DNA of 64,000 nucleotides from Achromobacter piechaudii NBRC 102461 (GCF_001571245.1 NZ_BCTK01000007.1:372001-436000), one strand, 5' to 3'. Shown: positions 49,802 to 59,433, counted from the first letter of the stretch. A program made the numbers and translations. Notes: a model not told the origin generated them from the sequence alone.

Positions 49802-50947
49802 TCAATCATACATTTTGTGCACTACGTCAATGAACTTGTCGTAGCCGCCCGTGGAGGGCTTGGGGAAGGGGTTGCAGCGGCGGATACCGGTTTCGACCGC
49901 GCGGTCGAAAGCCGGGTTGCCCGAAGATTCGGTCAAGTTCACGCCGTTTACCTTCCCGTCAGTACCTAACTGTACCCGGTATTGTGCGGTCGGATTGGCC
50001 GAGCCGTTGCGCGGCGGGGGCTGATATGCGACACCGGGAAGGATGCATGCGCGAACCTTGGCGGCATAGCCGTTATCGCGTCCGCCGCCCGCCTGGTTGC
50101 GGTCTGCCGTGCCGCCAGGAATGCCAGCGGCACCCAGGGCGTCGTTGCGGAATGCGTCCTTGAGCGCCTTGTCGGCAGCGGCCTTCTTGGCGGCGGCGGC
50201 CTTCTCGGCGGCTGCCTTTTCAGCCGCTGCTTTTTCAGCAGCAGCCTTTTCGGCGGCGGCCTTGTCGGCAGCAGCCTTTTCAGCGGCAGCCTTCTTGGCG
50301 GCGTCTTCCTTGGCCTTTTTCTCGGCGGCAGCCTTGTCGGCGGCGGCCTTTTCAGCGGCCTTCTCGGCAGCGGCCTTGTCGGCGGCCGCTTTCTCTGCGG
50401 CAGCCTTTTCAGCGGCTTTCTCGGCAGCAGCCTTCTCGGCGGCCTGGCGTTCCTGTTCCAGGCGCTTCTTTTCCTTCAGCTCGGCCTGCTTGCGCTCTTC
50501 TTCCAGACGCGCCTTTTCCTTGGCCTCGGCTGCCTGACGCGCCTTCTCTTCCTGCTCGCGCTTCTTCTTGGCTTCCTGGATGGCGATCTCGGGATCGACT
50601 TCCTCGGTCTTGGGCTGAACCTGGGGTTCGGGCTTGGGCGGCGGCGGGGGAGGAGGCGGCGGTGGCGGCTCGGGCGCCTTTTCGGGCTCGGGCTGGGGCT
50701 CGGGTTTGGGCTGCGGCTTGGGTTGTTCGGGTTGCGGCGTGGGCGGCGGGGCGACGGGCGAGTTGCCGTCGGCCCAGAGCTGGACCTCGACGGGGCCGGG
50801 GGCCTCCGTGCGCCAGTTCACGCCAAAGATCAGGGCGACCAGCAGCAGCAAGTGCACCGCCACGGCCAGAATGAGCGCATTCCGGTTGTCGTTATTGGGC
50901 GGGGTGGCCGGTGGGCCGCTGCGGTGTCGAATAATGGGTGGCGTCAT
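49802..50947 (-). CDS. tolA: Tol-Pal system protein TolA
   Basis: A 381-residue inner-membrane protein that spans the periplasm and uses TolQR energy. One N-terminal helix (LILAVAVHLLLLVALIF, residues 25-41), then a Pro-rich linker including eleven consecutive prolines (94-104), then a long charged helix of AEKAAAxK-type repeats (residues about 120-263), and a C-terminal globular domain (about 285-381) with CILPGVAYQ and CNPFPKPS whose two cysteines may pair. The repeats are also visible at DNA level. It is normal for TolA to be low-complexity in the middle. Confidence 0.95.
   Translation of the reverse strand: MTPPIIRHRSGPPATPPNNDNRNALILAVAVHLLLLVALIFGVNWRTEAPGPVEVQLWADGNSPVAPPPTPQPEQPKPQPKPEPQPEPEKAPEPPPPPPPPPPPKPEPQVQPKTEEVDPEIAIQEAKKKREQEEKARQAAEAKEKARLEEERKQAELKEKKRLEQERQAAEKAAAEKAAEKAAAEKAAADKAAAEKAAEKAAADKAAAEKKAKEDAAKKAAAEKAAADKAAAEKAAAEKAAAEKAAAEKAAAAKKAAADKALKDAFRNDALGAAGIPGGTADRNQAGGGRDNGYAAKVRACILPGVAYQPPPRNGSANPTAQYRVQLGTDGKVNGVNLTESSGNPAFDRAVETGIRRCNPFPKPSTGGYDKFIDVVHKMYD
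50159..50443 (-). repeat. imperfect coding repeats in tolA (AEKAAAxK-type)
   Basis: Residues 169-263 consist of imperfect copies of Ala-Ala-Glu-Lys / Ala-Asp-Lys units, visible as repeated GCCGCCGAAAAGGC-like segments on the minus strand. Such tracts can gain or lose units by slippage, keeping frame. Confidence 0.8.
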
Positions 50948-50986
50948 GGGCGTTGCGTGCCGGCAAGGCCGGCGGAAGGCGGCGCG

Positions 50987-51448
50987 TTAGCGTTTTTTTG
51001 CGGATGCGGGCTGGGACGTGCCTGCGGCGGACTGGTCCACCAGCAAACCCAGGCGGGTGATGCCGTTGGTGCGTAACTCGTCCATCACCTTCACGACCGT
51101 CTCATAAGGCACCTTGCCGTCGGCGGCGATGACCACCGGCGTTTCCGCGGTAATACGCGAACGCACCTGCGCCACCAGCTCGGGGCGGGCGATGTCTTGC
51201 ATCGTCGCGCCGGGTTCACGCATGCGCAGGGCAATCTTGCCGTCTTCGGAAATCTGGACTTCCAGCGGCTTGACCGGCACGTCCGAAGCCGCGCCGACCG
51301 AGGGCAACTGAATCAGGCCGGGCGTGATCAGCGGGGCCGTCACCATGAAGATGACCAGCAGCACCAGCATCACGTCGATGTACGGCACCACGTTGATGTC
51401 GGCCTTCATGCGGCGGCCGGACCTGCCGCGTGAGCTTACCGAAGGCAT
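50987..51448 (-). CDS. tolR: Tol-Pal system protein TolR
   Basis: A 153-residue ExbD-family protein. The single membrane helix holds the proton-channel aspartate in VVPYIDVMLVLLVIFMV (D near residue 25). The periplasmic domain has GLIQLPSV and VVIAADGKVPYETVVKVMDEL. Its ATG overlaps the tolQ stop by one base (TAATG), so translation is coupled. C-terminal residues are basic. Confidence 0.97.
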   Translation of the reverse strand: MPSVSSRGRSGRRMKADINVVPYIDVMLVLLVIFMVTAPLITPGLIQLPSVGAASDVPVKPLEVQISEDGKIALRMREPGATMQDIARPELVAQVRSRITAETPVVIAADGKVPYETVVKVMDELRTNGITRLGLLVDQSAAGTSQPASAKKR

Positions 51449-52128
51449 TAGCGCACCTGCCGTTGCAGAATGTTCAGGAATTCGTCGACGAAGCTGTCGA
51501 AACGGATCGAGATGCGGTCGATGTCGTTCGTGAAGCGGTTGTAGGCGACCACGGCGGGGATGGCGGCAAACAGGCCGATGGCGGTGGCGATCAGCGCTTC
51601 CGCGATACCGGGGGCCACCGACGCCAGCGTGGCCTGCTGCATGTTCGACAGGCCGATGAAGGCGTGCATGATGCCCCAGACCGTGCCCAGCAGGCCGATG
51701 TAAGGCGACACCGAACCGGCCGAGGCCAGGAAGTTCAGGTGCGATTCCAGCGCGTCCATTTCGCGCTGATAGGCGGCGCGCATGGCGCGGCGCGGGCCGT
51801 CCAGCAACGCGGTAGCGTCGCCGGAAGCATTGCCACGGCGTGCTTTCAGGAATTCGGTCATGCCGGCATCGAAGATGCGGGCCAACGCGCCTTGCTCATC
51901 GCGGCGCGATGCCACGGCCTGTTGCAGCATGGACAGGTCGCCGCCCGACCAGAAGTCGTCTTCGAAACGGCGGGTTTGGGTGTGGGCGCGCTTGATGGCC
52001 AACCGCTTGGCGAAAATGTAGGTCCAGGACATGATCGAAATGCCCAACAGCATCAACATGATCAGCTGGACCGGCACGCTGGCGTGCGAAATCAGCGAAA
52101 GCAACGACATGTCGTTGGTGACTTGCAT
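51448..52128 (-). CDS. tolQ: Tol-Pal system protein TolQ
   Basis: A 226-residue ExbB/MotA-family protein with three membrane helices. The conserved region is GLLGTVWGIMHAFIGLSNMQQATLASVAPGIAEALIATAIGLFAAIPAVVAYN, including the proton-path residues. ATG at 52128 has AGGA seven bases upstream and lies two bases after the ybgC stop. TolQ and TolR form the motor that energises TolA. Confidence 0.97.
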   Translation of the reverse strand: MQVTNDMSLLSLISHASVPVQLIMLMLLGISIMSWTYIFAKRLAIKRAHTQTRRFEDDFWSGGDLSMLQQAVASRRDEQGALARIFDAGMTEFLKARRGNASGDATALLDGPRRAMRAAYQREMDALESHLNFLASAGSVSPYIGLLGTVWGIMHAFIGLSNMQQATLASVAPGIAEALIATAIGLFAAIPAVVAYNRFTNDIDRISIRFDSFVDEFLNILQRQVR

Positions 52129-52130
52129 GG

Positions 52131-52568
52131 TTATTCCTGAATGAATTCCAGTTTTGCGCGAACGGCGGCCGGCAACTCCGACGGCCGCATATGAATGGCG
52201 TCGACACAGCAGACTTGGATGTTGCCCTCGGCAAGCAGTTCCCCGTCGCGTTCCGCGCGCTGCGCGAAGTGTATCGAAGCGCGGCCGAGTTTGGTGATTC
52301 GGCTGCGTATGGTAAGCAAATCGTCCAGTTTGGCCGGTTTCCGGTAGGACATGTCCAAGGAGCGGACAACGAATAGACGTTGTTCGCTGACGGCCAGCCC
52401 GGACTGGTTGACTCCCAGGGCGCGCAACCACTCGGTGCGGGCGCGTTCCAGGAATTTCAAGTAGTTGGCGTAGAAAACTACCCCGCCCGCATCCGTGTCT
52501 TCGTAATAGACACGGACTTGCAGGAGGGATTCGTTGGACTTCGGATCGGTCACGGTGCGGGTAGGCAA
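52131..52568 (-). CDS. ybgC: acyl-CoA thioesterase YbgC of the Tol-Pal operon
   Basis: A 145-residue hotdog-fold thioesterase. The catalytic aspartate is in VYYEDTDAGGVVFYANYLKF, with the ERARTEWLRALG helix after it. It is the usual first gene of tol-pal operons. It lies 44 bases after proS on the same strand; the gap could hold a promoter but no strong one is obvious. ATG at 52568. Confidence 0.95.
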   Translation of the reverse strand: MPTRTVTDPKSNESLLQVRVYYEDTDAGGVVFYANYLKFLERARTEWLRALGVNQSGLAVSEQRLFVVRSLDMSYRKPAKLDDLLTIRSRITKLGRASIHFAQRAERDGELLAEGNIQVCCVDAIHMRPSELPAAVRAKLEFIQE

Positions 52569-52612
52569 TGAAGCGGGTCGGGACGCGGTAAAGTCCGTAT
52601 CTACTATAGGGT

Positions 52613-54343
52613 TTAAAGAGTGTCGAGTTTCGTCAGCACCGCTTCAAGCGCGGACTCTACCGGAATCTTGGCGGCTTCGGTTTCCCGACGCGCTTGCAAT
52701 TCCACCACACCATCGTTCAAGCCGCGTTCTCCAACTGTTACACGCAGCGGTGCGCCGATCAATTCCCACTCGGCGAACATGACGCCCGGGCGCGCATCGC
52801 GGTCGTCAAGAATGACGTCCACGCCCCGCGCCAGCAACGATTCATAGAGCTTCTCAGCGGTGTCACGCACCGTTTCACTTTTGCCCCAGCCCACCGGGCA
52901 AATGACCACTTCGAACGGCGCAATCGCGCGCGGCCAGATGATGCCACGGGCGTCGTGGTTCTGCTCGATTGCTGCGCCGACAATACGGGTCACGCCGATG
53001 CCATAGCAGCCCATTTCCAGAACCGCCGGCTTGCCGGTTTCGTCCAGGAAGGTGGCCTTCAAGGCTTCCGAGTACTTCTTGCCCAGGTAGAAGACGTGGC
53101 CCACTTCGATGCCGCGCTGAATGGACAGCGTGCCCTTGCCGTCGGGCGACGGGTCGCCCGCGACCACGTTGCGCAGGTCGGCCACCAGTTCGGGCTCGGG
53201 CAGGTCACGGCCCCAGTTCACGCCCTGGATGTGGAAGTCTTCCTTGTTGGCGCCGCAGACGAAATCGGCCATGTTGGCGACCGTGCGGTCGGCAATCACG
53301 TGTACCGGCTTGGCCGTCTTGACGGGGCCCAGGTAGCCCGGCTTGCAGCCGAAATATTCAACGATCTCGCTTTCCGTGGCAAAGCGGAAGCCCGCCAGGC
53401 CCGGCAGCTTGCCCGCCTTGATTTCGTTCAGTTCGTGGTCGCCGCGCAAGAGCAGCAGCCAGATGTCGACCTTGCCCTTGTCGCCATCGGTGGCCAGCAC
53501 GATCGATTTGATCGTCTTGTCCAGCGGTAGCCCCAGCAGCTTGGCCACATCTTCGCACTTGGCAGCGCCCGGTGTGGCCACGTCGGCCATGGCTTGCGTG
53601 GCAGCGCCCCGGGTCGGGTACAGCGCTACGGCCTCGGCCAGTTCGATGTTGGCGGCGTAATCGGTTTCGGCGTTGTAGACCAGCAGGTCTTCACCGGTCT
53701 CGGCAATGACCTGGAATTCATGGCTGCGCGTGCCGCCGATCGAGCCGGTGTCGGCCGCGACGGCGCGGAATTGCAGGCCCAGGCGGTTGAAGATACGCAT
53801 GTACGCGGCGTACATGGTGTCGTAGCTCTTGAGGGCGCCGGCTTCGTCACGATCGAACGAATAGGCATCCTTCATCGTGAATTCGCGGCCCCGCATCAGG
53901 CCAAAGCGCGGCCGGCGTTCGTCGCGGAACTTGGTCTGGATGTGATAGAAATTCAGCGGCAGCTGGCGATAGCTGTGAATTTCATTGCGCGCGATGTCGG
54001 TGATGACTTCCTCGGACGTCGGCTGCAGCACGAAATCGCGCTGATGGCGGTCCTTGATGCGCAGCAGTTCTGCGCCGTACTGCTCCCAGCGGCCCGACTC
54101 CTGCCAGAGTTCGGCGGGTTGCACCACCGGCATCAGCAGCTCGATGGCGCCCGAGGCGTTCATTTCCTCCCGGACGATGGCCTCGACCTTGCGGATGATC
54201 TTCAGGCCCAGGGGCATGTACGTGTAGATGCCGCCCGCGAGTTTGCGGATCATCCCGGCCCGGGTCATCAGCTGGTGGCTGGCGACTTCGGCTTCGGAAG
54301 GGGCTTCTTTGAGGGTGTTGATGTGGTAGTTGGATGCGCGCAT
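52613..54343 (-). CDS. proS: prolyl-tRNA synthetase
   Basis: A 576-residue class II synthetase of the long bacterial form with an insertion (editing) domain. Class II motifs are seen: [21 protein letters not shown] near the start, motif 2 in [25 protein letters not shown], and motif 3 in [14 protein letters not shown]. The INS editing domain lies at about residues 225-405 and the anticodon domain at the end ([21 protein letters not shown]). It is divergent from rppH. The YbaK-like deacylase at 44799 may correct its Cys mischarging. Confidence 0.97.
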   Translation of the reverse strand: MRASNYHINTLKEAPSEAEVASHQLMTRAGMIRKLAGGIYTYMPLGLKIIRKVEAIVREEMNASGAIELLMPVVQPAELWQESGRWEQYGAELLRIKDRHQRDFVLQPTSEEVITDIARNEIHSYRQLPLNFYHIQTKFRDERRPRFGLMRGREFTMKDAYSFDRDEAGALKSYDTMYAAYMRIFNRLGLQFRAVAADTGSIGGTRSHEFQVIAETGEDLLVYNAETDYAANIELAEAVALYPTRGAATQAMADVATPGAAKCEDVAKLLGLPLDKTIKSIVLATDGDKGKVDIWLLLLRGDHELNEIKAGKLPGLAGFRFATESEIVEYFGCKPGYLGPVKTAKPVHVIADRTVANMADFVCGANKEDFHIQGVNWGRDLPEPELVADLRNVVAGDPSPDGKGTLSIQRGIEVGHVFYLGKKYSEALKATFLDETGKPAVLEMGCYGIGVTRIVGAAIEQNHDARGIIWPRAIAPFEVVICPVGWGKSETVRDTAEKLYESLLARGVDVILDDRDARPGVMFAEWELIGAPLRVTVGERGLNDGVVELQARRETEAAKIPVESALEAVLTKLDTL

Positions 54344-54344
54344 G

Positions 54345-54372
54345 TTTAAAGGTGGCAGCAGATACGTATAAT
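54345..54372 (+). promoter_or_regulatory. putative rppH promoter
   Basis: TATAAT at 54367-54372 is a perfect -10 box, with TTTAAA at 54345-54350 as a weak -35 (16-base spacer). It lies 37 bases before the rppH ATG and within the proS-rppH divergent region. Confidence 0.5.
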
Positions 54373-54408
54373 CGACTGTAATTGTATTGAATTCGGTGGG
54401 GGTGGCCC

Positions 54409-54981
54409 ATGCTTGACCGCGAAGGCTACCGCCCCAATGTCGGCATCATTCTCGTCAACAGTCGAAACGAGGTCTTTTGGGGCAAGCGTATCAGGGAACA
54501 TGCGTGGCAGTTCCCCCAGGGCGGCATCAAATATGGCGAAAGCCCGGTGCAGGCCATGTATCGCGAACTCCATGAAGAGGTGGGCTTGAAGCCCGAGCAT
54601 GTCCGTATTTTGGGGCGTACACGCGATTGGTTACGTTATAACGTGCCCGATCACTTCGTCCGGCGTGAGTGGCGTGGCCACTATAAAGGACAAAAACAGA
54701 TTTGGTTCTTGTTGCGCCTGGTGGGACGTGACAGCGATGTGTGCCTGCGCGCGACGCAGCATCCGGAATTCGATGCCTGGCGCTGGAGCCAGTATTGGGT
54801 ACCCCTGGACGCTGTCATCGAGTTCAAGCGCGATGTCTATACCCAGGCGTTGAACGAGTTGTCGGCGATCCTCTTTCGGCGTCATCACGAAACCCGCTAC
54901 CTGCGCCAGCGCGTGCACGGTCAGCGGGCAGCAGAGAATTTGCCCGAAGGAACGGACGGTCATGCGCATATTGTTGGTTGA
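54409..54981 (+). CDS. rppH: RNA pyrophosphohydrolase
   Basis: A 190-residue NUDIX enzyme that removes pyrophosphate from mRNA 5' ends, starting RNA decay. The NUDIX box [23 protein letters not shown] has all catalytic residues. [17 protein letters not shown] is the RppH N-terminal signature. Its 3' end overlaps the response-regulator start at 54962 by 20 bases, so the two genes are partly joined. The tail from about residue 160 is basic. Confidence 0.97.
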   Translation: MLDREGYRPNVGIILVNSRNEVFWGKRIREHAWQFPQGGIKYGESPVQAMYRELHEEVGLKPEHVRILGRTRDWLRYNVPDHFVRREWRGHYKGQKQIWFLLRLVGRDSDVCLRATQHPEFDAWRWSQYWVPLDAVIEFKRDVYTQALNELSAILFRRHHETRYLRQRVHGQRAAENLPEGTDGHAHIVG

Positions 54982-55648
54982 AGACGAACGGGACATGGCG
55001 TCCTGGTTGATGCGCGCGCTCGCCCAAAGCGGGTTTGTGCCGGATCACGCCGCAGACGCTCGCACGGCCGAAGCCTTCATGGCAGGCACCGAATATGACG
55101 CCATCGTCATGGACCTGCGCCTGCCCGACAAGCACGGGCTGGTCGTGCTGCGCGAAATGCGCAATCGCGACGACCGCACGCCGGTCTTGCTGCTGACCGC
55201 CCAGGGCGCGCTGCAGGATCGGGTGCGCGGGCTGAACCTGGGCGCTGACGATTTCCTGACCAAGCCCTTCGCCCTGGAAGAGCTGGAAGCGCGGCTGACC
55301 GCCCTGGTGCGTCGCAGCCGTGGTCGCCAGCATCCTCGCCTGCAATGCGGGTCGCTGTCCTACGACAGCGAAAGCCGGGCCTTCACGCTGGACGGCTCCT
55401 TGCTGTTCCTCACCCCCCGCGAACACGCCGCGCTGGCGGCACTGCTGACCCGCAGTGGCTATCCCGTGGACAAGTCCCAACTGTTCGGCAAAGTGTTCAC
55501 GCACGACAGCGAAGCCAACCCCGACGCCATCGAAGTCGTGCTGCACCGGCTGCGCAAGAAGTTGGCCGGCAGCGACGTGCGCATCGTGACCGTGCGCGGA
55601 CTGGGATACATGCTGGAAAGCGTGGCCAGCGAATCCACGGAACCCTAA
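54962..55648 (+). CDS. OmpR-family response regulator, TctD/BctD-like
   Basis: A 228-residue regulator. The receiver has ILLVEDERD (acidic pair E7-D8), phospho-acceptor D51 in IVMDLRLPD and K in FLTKPF; the C-terminal winged helix begins around residue 128 and has [18 protein letters not shown] and [10 protein letters not shown]. It overlaps the rppH 3' end by 20 bases. The cognate kinase gene starts right after its stop. Its pairing with TctB/TctA downstream matches TctDE/BctDE, which control citrate-type uptake in Salmonella and Bordetella. Confidence 0.92.
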   Translation: MRILLVEDERDMASWLMRALAQSGFVPDHAADARTAEAFMAGTEYDAIVMDLRLPDKHGLVVLREMRNRDDRTPVLLLTAQGALQDRVRGLNLGADDFLTKPFALEELEARLTALVRRSRGRQHPRLQCGSLSYDSESRAFTLDGSLLFLTPREHAALAALLTRSGYPVDKSQLFGKVFTHDSEANPDAIEVVLHRLRKKLAGSDVRIVTVRGLGYMLESVASESTEP

Positions 55649-57181
55649 GTGAGCCTGCGGATCCCCGGGTTGCCACGCGTGGGCATCCGCGCGTTGCTCA
55701 TCATCCTGTTGTTGCCGGGCGTGGTGGCATTGCTGGTCATCGACAGCCTGAACGACTACCGCACGTTGGCCGAGATCACCAACGAAGCCTATGACAGCGC
55801 ACTGGTCGAACCGGCGCGCGTCCTGGAAAGCAGCCTGGAATTCACGCCCGACGGCAACCTGCAAGTCGCGACCCCGCTGTACGCGCAGGTGATGCTGGAA
55901 TCCCGGGCCGGCCTGCGCAAATACTTCCGTATCGAACAGATGGACCCGCCGGTGCCCGATGGCTCGCCCGTTCCCACCGAGCAGGGCAAGACGCTGCTGG
56001 GCATGCCGGAAATGCCGCGGCCTCCCACCTGGCCGCGTTCGAACGGCCAACCCATTTTTTACGACGGCGTATATCGCAATGATCCGGTTCGCGTCGTGGC
56101 CGTCGTGCGCGATCTTTACTATCAGGGGCTGCATCGCCAGGTGCTTGTCGTGGTGGCCGAAAGCACCGGCAAGCGGATCGAGGCCGAGAACAATGCACGC
56201 CGCCAGGAAATCCTGCGCGACGCTCGCATGTTGGCATTGGTCGTTGTGCTGGTGTGGTGGGGCGTTTCCTGGGCGCTCAAGCCTTTGCGTCGGCTGCGCG
56301 CCGACATCCGCAACCGCCGTCCCGATGACTTGACGCCGCTGGACGCCACGCGCGTGCCCAATGAAGTCGCGCCGCTGGTGGATGCCGTCAATCACCACAT
56401 TGCCCGGTATCGGCGCGTACTGGACGAGCAGTCGCACTTCCTGGCCGACGCCTCGCATCAGCTGCGCACTCCGCTGGCCATCATGCTGACGCAGGCGCAA
56501 TACGCGCTGCGCGAACGTGATCCTGCGCGTACGCGTGAGGGGCTGCGAGCCATCGTCGACCAGTTGGGCCGCACCCGCCGGCTGACCGAACAGCTGCTGT
56601 CCTTGGCGCATGCCAATCAGGCCGAGCCCCTGCCGCGCCAACTGCTCGACATGAACGCGGTGTCGCGCGAGGTGGTGCTGCAATACCTGCCCTTGGCACA
56701 CGAGAAGCAGCAGGACCTGGGCTGGGTGCAGGCGGGTTCGGATGTCGGGCTTGAAACGTCCGCGCCCGTTTCCGGCAACGAGGCGGAATTGCACGAAGCG
56801 TTGTCCAACCTGGTGCACAACGCTATCAACTACGCGCCGGTCGGGGCCCGCATTACGGTCTCGGTCAGTCGACTGGAAAGTCGGGCCGAAGTATCGGTTT
56901 CGGATAACGGTCCCGGTCTGGACCCGGTGCTTCGCAGCCGAGCCTTTGCGCGATTTGAACGGGTCGGCACCGACAAGCCGGTAGCTTCTTCGGGCTCGGG
57001 TCTGGGTCTGGCCATCGCGCGCGCGTATGCGCGCCGCAATGACGGCGACATCGAATTGCGGGACGGCGAACCCAACGCGCAAGGCGGGGTGGGGCTGGCG
57101 TCGGTGCTGTGGCTGCCCCTGGCACCCACCGTCTCGCAGTACCCGCGCCCGCTCGATGTCGACCTCAAAGGCGAGCAGTAA
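55649..57181 (+). CDS. sensor histidine kinase, TctE/BctE-like
   Basis: A 510-residue kinase from a GTG at 55649 immediately after the regulator stop. Topology: TM1 about residues 15-33, a periplasmic 2CSK_N-type sensor domain to about 190 (DYRTLAEITNEAYDSALVEPA), TM2 about 194-210, then the HisKA helix with H270 in LADASHQLRTPLA and an ATPase domain with NLVHNAINYAP (N box), DNGPGLDP and SGSGLGLAIA. In Bordetella the binding protein BctC helps this kinase to sense citrate; no such gene is adjacent here. A terminator overlaps its stop codon. Confidence 0.93.
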   Translation: MSLRIPGLPRVGIRALLIILLLPGVVALLVIDSLNDYRTLAEITNEAYDSALVEPARVLESSLEFTPDGNLQVATPLYAQVMLESRAGLRKYFRIEQMDPPVPDGSPVPTEQGKTLLGMPEMPRPPTWPRSNGQPIFYDGVYRNDPVRVVAVVRDLYYQGLHRQVLVVVAESTGKRIEAENNARRQEILRDARMLALVVVLVWWGVSWALKPLRRLRADIRNRRPDDLTPLDATRVPNEVAPLVDAVNHHIARYRRVLDEQSHFLADASHQLRTPLAIMLTQAQYALRERDPARTREGLRAIVDQLGRTRRLTEQLLSLAHANQAEPLPRQLLDMNAVSREVVLQYLPLAHEKQQDLGWVQAGSDVGLETSAPVSGNEAELHEALSNLVHNAINYAPVGARITVSVSRLESRAEVSVSDNGPGLDPVLRSRAFARFERVGTDKPVASSGSGLGLAIARAYARRNDGDIELRDGEPNAQGGVGLASVLWLPLAPTVSQYPRPLDVDLKGEQ

Positions 57182-57207
57182 ACCCGCTCGCCTTTCAAAT
57201 TTTTTTC
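57167..57207 (+). terminator. terminator of the two-component operon
   Basis: AAAGGCGAGC (57167-57176) and GCTCGCCTTT (57186-57195), a 10-bp stem containing the stop codon in its loop, followed by a T-rich stretch with a seven-T run. It separates the kinase from tctB. Confidence 0.75.
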
Positions 57208-57237
57208 TTGTTTCCCCCTTTCTTGTGCATCTTGTCC

Positions 57238-57260
57238 TCAGGGATTACCCCTGAATTCAG
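57238..57260. promoter_or_regulatory. TCAGGG-N5-CCCTGA and CTGAATTCAG palindromes ahead of tctB
   Basis: TCAGGG (57238-57243) and CCCTGA (57249-57254) form a perfect dyad; the right arm overlaps a further palindrome CTGAATTCAG (57251-57260). These three half-sites lie about 142-164 bases before tctB in a 220-base non-coding gap and are good candidate sites for the TctD-like regulator. Confidence 0.45.
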
Positions 57261-57401
57261 GAACGCGACAGCGCACAGAAAGCGAATTAGCAGCTTCCCT
57301 CCTTAATCTGCGCTCCGGTTCGTTGTTAAAGGCCGGGCGAGGCTCGTGTCGAGCGGCGCATCAAGGGTCAGCACGGCCCTGCACCCGGAAGGAGGAAGCA
57401 A

Positions 57402-57875
57402 GTGCAAAAAAATATCAACAGAAAGGACTACTACGGCGGCGCGCTGATGGTCCTGATCGGGTTGGGGGCGATATACGGCGGCACCGACTATCACATCGGT
57501 TCGTTGAGCCACATGGGCCCAGGGTTCTTTCCCGCCGCGCTGGGCGGCCTGCTGGCATTGACCGGCGTGCTGATCGCAATATCCGCGCGCGCGGGGGACG
57601 CCACGCCACCCGCACCGGGCGACGGCCATGCGCATGGACTGCCCGACATGCGCGGCAGTGCATGCATCCTGCTCGGCATTCTGGCGTTCCTGCTGCTGGG
57701 TCACTACGGCGGCCTGTTGCCCGCCACCTTCGCCATCGTGTTCATTTCGGCACTGGGCGACCGCAAGAACACAATCAAGCAAGCCATCCTGCTGTCGCTC
57801 GCCATGTCCGCGATCGCAGTTGTCGTTTTCTGGTGGGCGCTGCAACTGCAGCTGCCGCTGTTTCGTTGGGGTTGA
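57402..57875 (+). CDS. tctB: tripartite tricarboxylate transporter small subunit TctB
   Basis: A 157-residue membrane protein with four helices, the small membrane subunit of a TTT importer. KDYYGGALMVLIGLGAIYGGTDYHIG and MGPGFFPAALGGLLALTGVLI are the TctB pattern. Start GTG at 57402 with AAGGAGG ten bases upstream. TctA follows six bases later. The family takes up di- and tricarboxylates, using a TctC-type binding protein that is missing here. Confidence 0.94.
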   Translation: MQKNINRKDYYGGALMVLIGLGAIYGGTDYHIGSLSHMGPGFFPAALGGLLALTGVLIAISARAGDATPPAPGDGHAHGLPDMRGSACILLGILAFLLLGHYGGLLPATFAIVFISALGDRKNTIKQAILLSLAMSAIAVVVFWWALQLQLPLFRWG

Positions 57876-57881
57876 AGCGCC

Positions 57882-59411
57882 ATGATCTCTCAATCTTTGA
57901 TGGACCTTTGGTACGGCTTCGGCGTTGCGTTCCAGTGGCACAACCTGATGTGGTCGTTCTTCGGCGTGCTGGTCGGCAACCTGATCGGCGTGCTGCCCGG
58001 CATGGGCGCCTTGTCGGCCATTTCGATCCTGCTGCCGCTCACCTACGTGATGCAGCCGGTGCCCGCCATTCTGATGCTGGCCGGCATTTTCTACGGCTCG
58101 CAATACGGCGGCGCAATCGGTGCGATCCTGCTCAACCTGCCTTCCCACCCGCCGCATGCGGTCACCTGCCTTGATGGTTATCCATTGACCAAGCAGGGCA
58201 AGGGCGGGACAGCGCTGGGCATTACGATGATCTGCTCGTTCTTTGCCGCCTCTGTCGGCATCATCGTCATGATCTTCGCATCGCCCTTGCTGGTGGAAGT
58301 GGCCTTCAAGTTCGGGCCCACCGAGATCTTCTCGATCATGCTGCTGGGCCTGCTGGCCGGTGCGACGATGTCGCGTGGCTCGCCGCTCAAGGGCGTGGCA
58401 ATGACGCTGTTCGGCCTGATGTGCGGCGTGGTCGGCACCGACGTCAACACCGGCACCATCCGCTTCTCGTTCGGCTTGCTGGACTTGTCCGACGGCCTGG
58501 AATTGGTGGCGATTTCGATGGGCCTGTTTGGCGTGGCCGACTTCCTGATGAGCGTCAACCGCATGACCATCATCGGCAGCGGCGCCAAGCTGCGCATCCG
58601 CGATATGCGTCCGAGCAAGCAGGAGCTGAAGACGGCTTTCTGGCCCATGGTGCGCGGCACTGCGGTAGGCACGCTGTTCGGCGCCATGCCCGGCACGGGC
58701 CCGACGATCACGACCTTCGTGGCCTACGCGCTGGAACGCAAGATCTCCAAGACGCCCGAGAAGTTCGGCACCGGCATGATCGCCGGCGTGGCCTCGCCCG
58801 AAGCGTCGTCGCACTCGAAAACGCAGGTCGACTTCATCCCCACGATGAGCCTGGGCATTCCCGGTGACGCCGTGATGGCGCTGATCCTGGGCGCATTGCT
58901 GATCCAGGGCATCCAGCCCGGCCCGCAGCTGATCACCGAGCATCCGGACATCTTCTGGGGCCTGATCGCCAGCTTCTGGGTGGGCAACGTGTTGCTGATG
59001 GTGCTGAACGTGCCGCTGATCGGCGTGTGGGTCAAGCTGCTGCAAGTGCCGTACCGTTATCTGTTCCCGTCCGCGTTGTTCTTCATCGCAGTGGGCGTGT
59101 TCAGCACGCAGAACAGCCTCTTTCAGATTTGGGAAGTGCTGGCCTTCGGTGTGATCGGCGCGATCCTGATGACGCTGGAGTTTTCGGTGGCGCCCATCTT
59201 GCTGGGCTTCGTGCTGGGGCCCATGGTGGAAGAGAACTTCCGCCGCGCGCTGCTGCTGTCGCGCGGAGACCTGGCGGTGTTCGTGCAGCGTCCCATCAGT
59301 GCATGGTTCATCGGCGCCAGCGCGCTGTTGATCTTGCTCCAGGTGTGGGCCTTCGTGCGCCGTGGCAAGGGCAAGGACAAGGGCAAGCCTGAAGTTCCGC
59401 AGACGGTCTGA
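57882..59411 (+). CDS. tctA: tripartite tricarboxylate transporter large subunit TctA
   Basis: A 509-residue transporter with about twelve helices. The TctA signatures are NLIGVLPGMGALSAISILLPLTY, FYGSQYGGAIGAILLNLPSHPPHAVTCLDGYP and GTLFGAMPGTGPTITTFVAYALE, plus GIPGDAVMALILGALLIQGIQPGPQL. TctB is six bases upstream. A strong terminator follows at 59434. Confidence 0.96.
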   Translation: MISQSLMDLWYGFGVAFQWHNLMWSFFGVLVGNLIGVLPGMGALSAISILLPLTYVMQPVPAILMLAGIFYGSQYGGAIGAILLNLPSHPPHAVTCLDGYPLTKQGKGGTALGITMICSFFAASVGIIVMIFASPLLVEVAFKFGPTEIFSIMLLGLLAGATMSRGSPLKGVAMTLFGLMCGVVGTDVNTGTIRFSFGLLDLSDGLELVAISMGLFGVADFLMSVNRMTIIGSGAKLRIRDMRPSKQELKTAFWPMVRGTAVGTLFGAMPGTGPTITTFVAYALERKISKTPEKFGTGMIAGVASPEASSHSKTQVDFIPTMSLGIPGDAVMALILGALLIQGIQPGPQLITEHPDIFWGLIASFWVGNVLLMVLNVPLIGVWVKLLQVPYRYLFPSALFFIAVGVFSTQNSLFQIWEVLAFGVIGAILMTLEFSVAPILLGFVLGPMVEENFRRALLLSRGDLAVFVQRPISAWFIGASALLILLQVWAFVRRGKGKDKGKPEVPQTV

Positions 59412-59433
59412 TAGCCTTTGCGCAGAGTACGTC

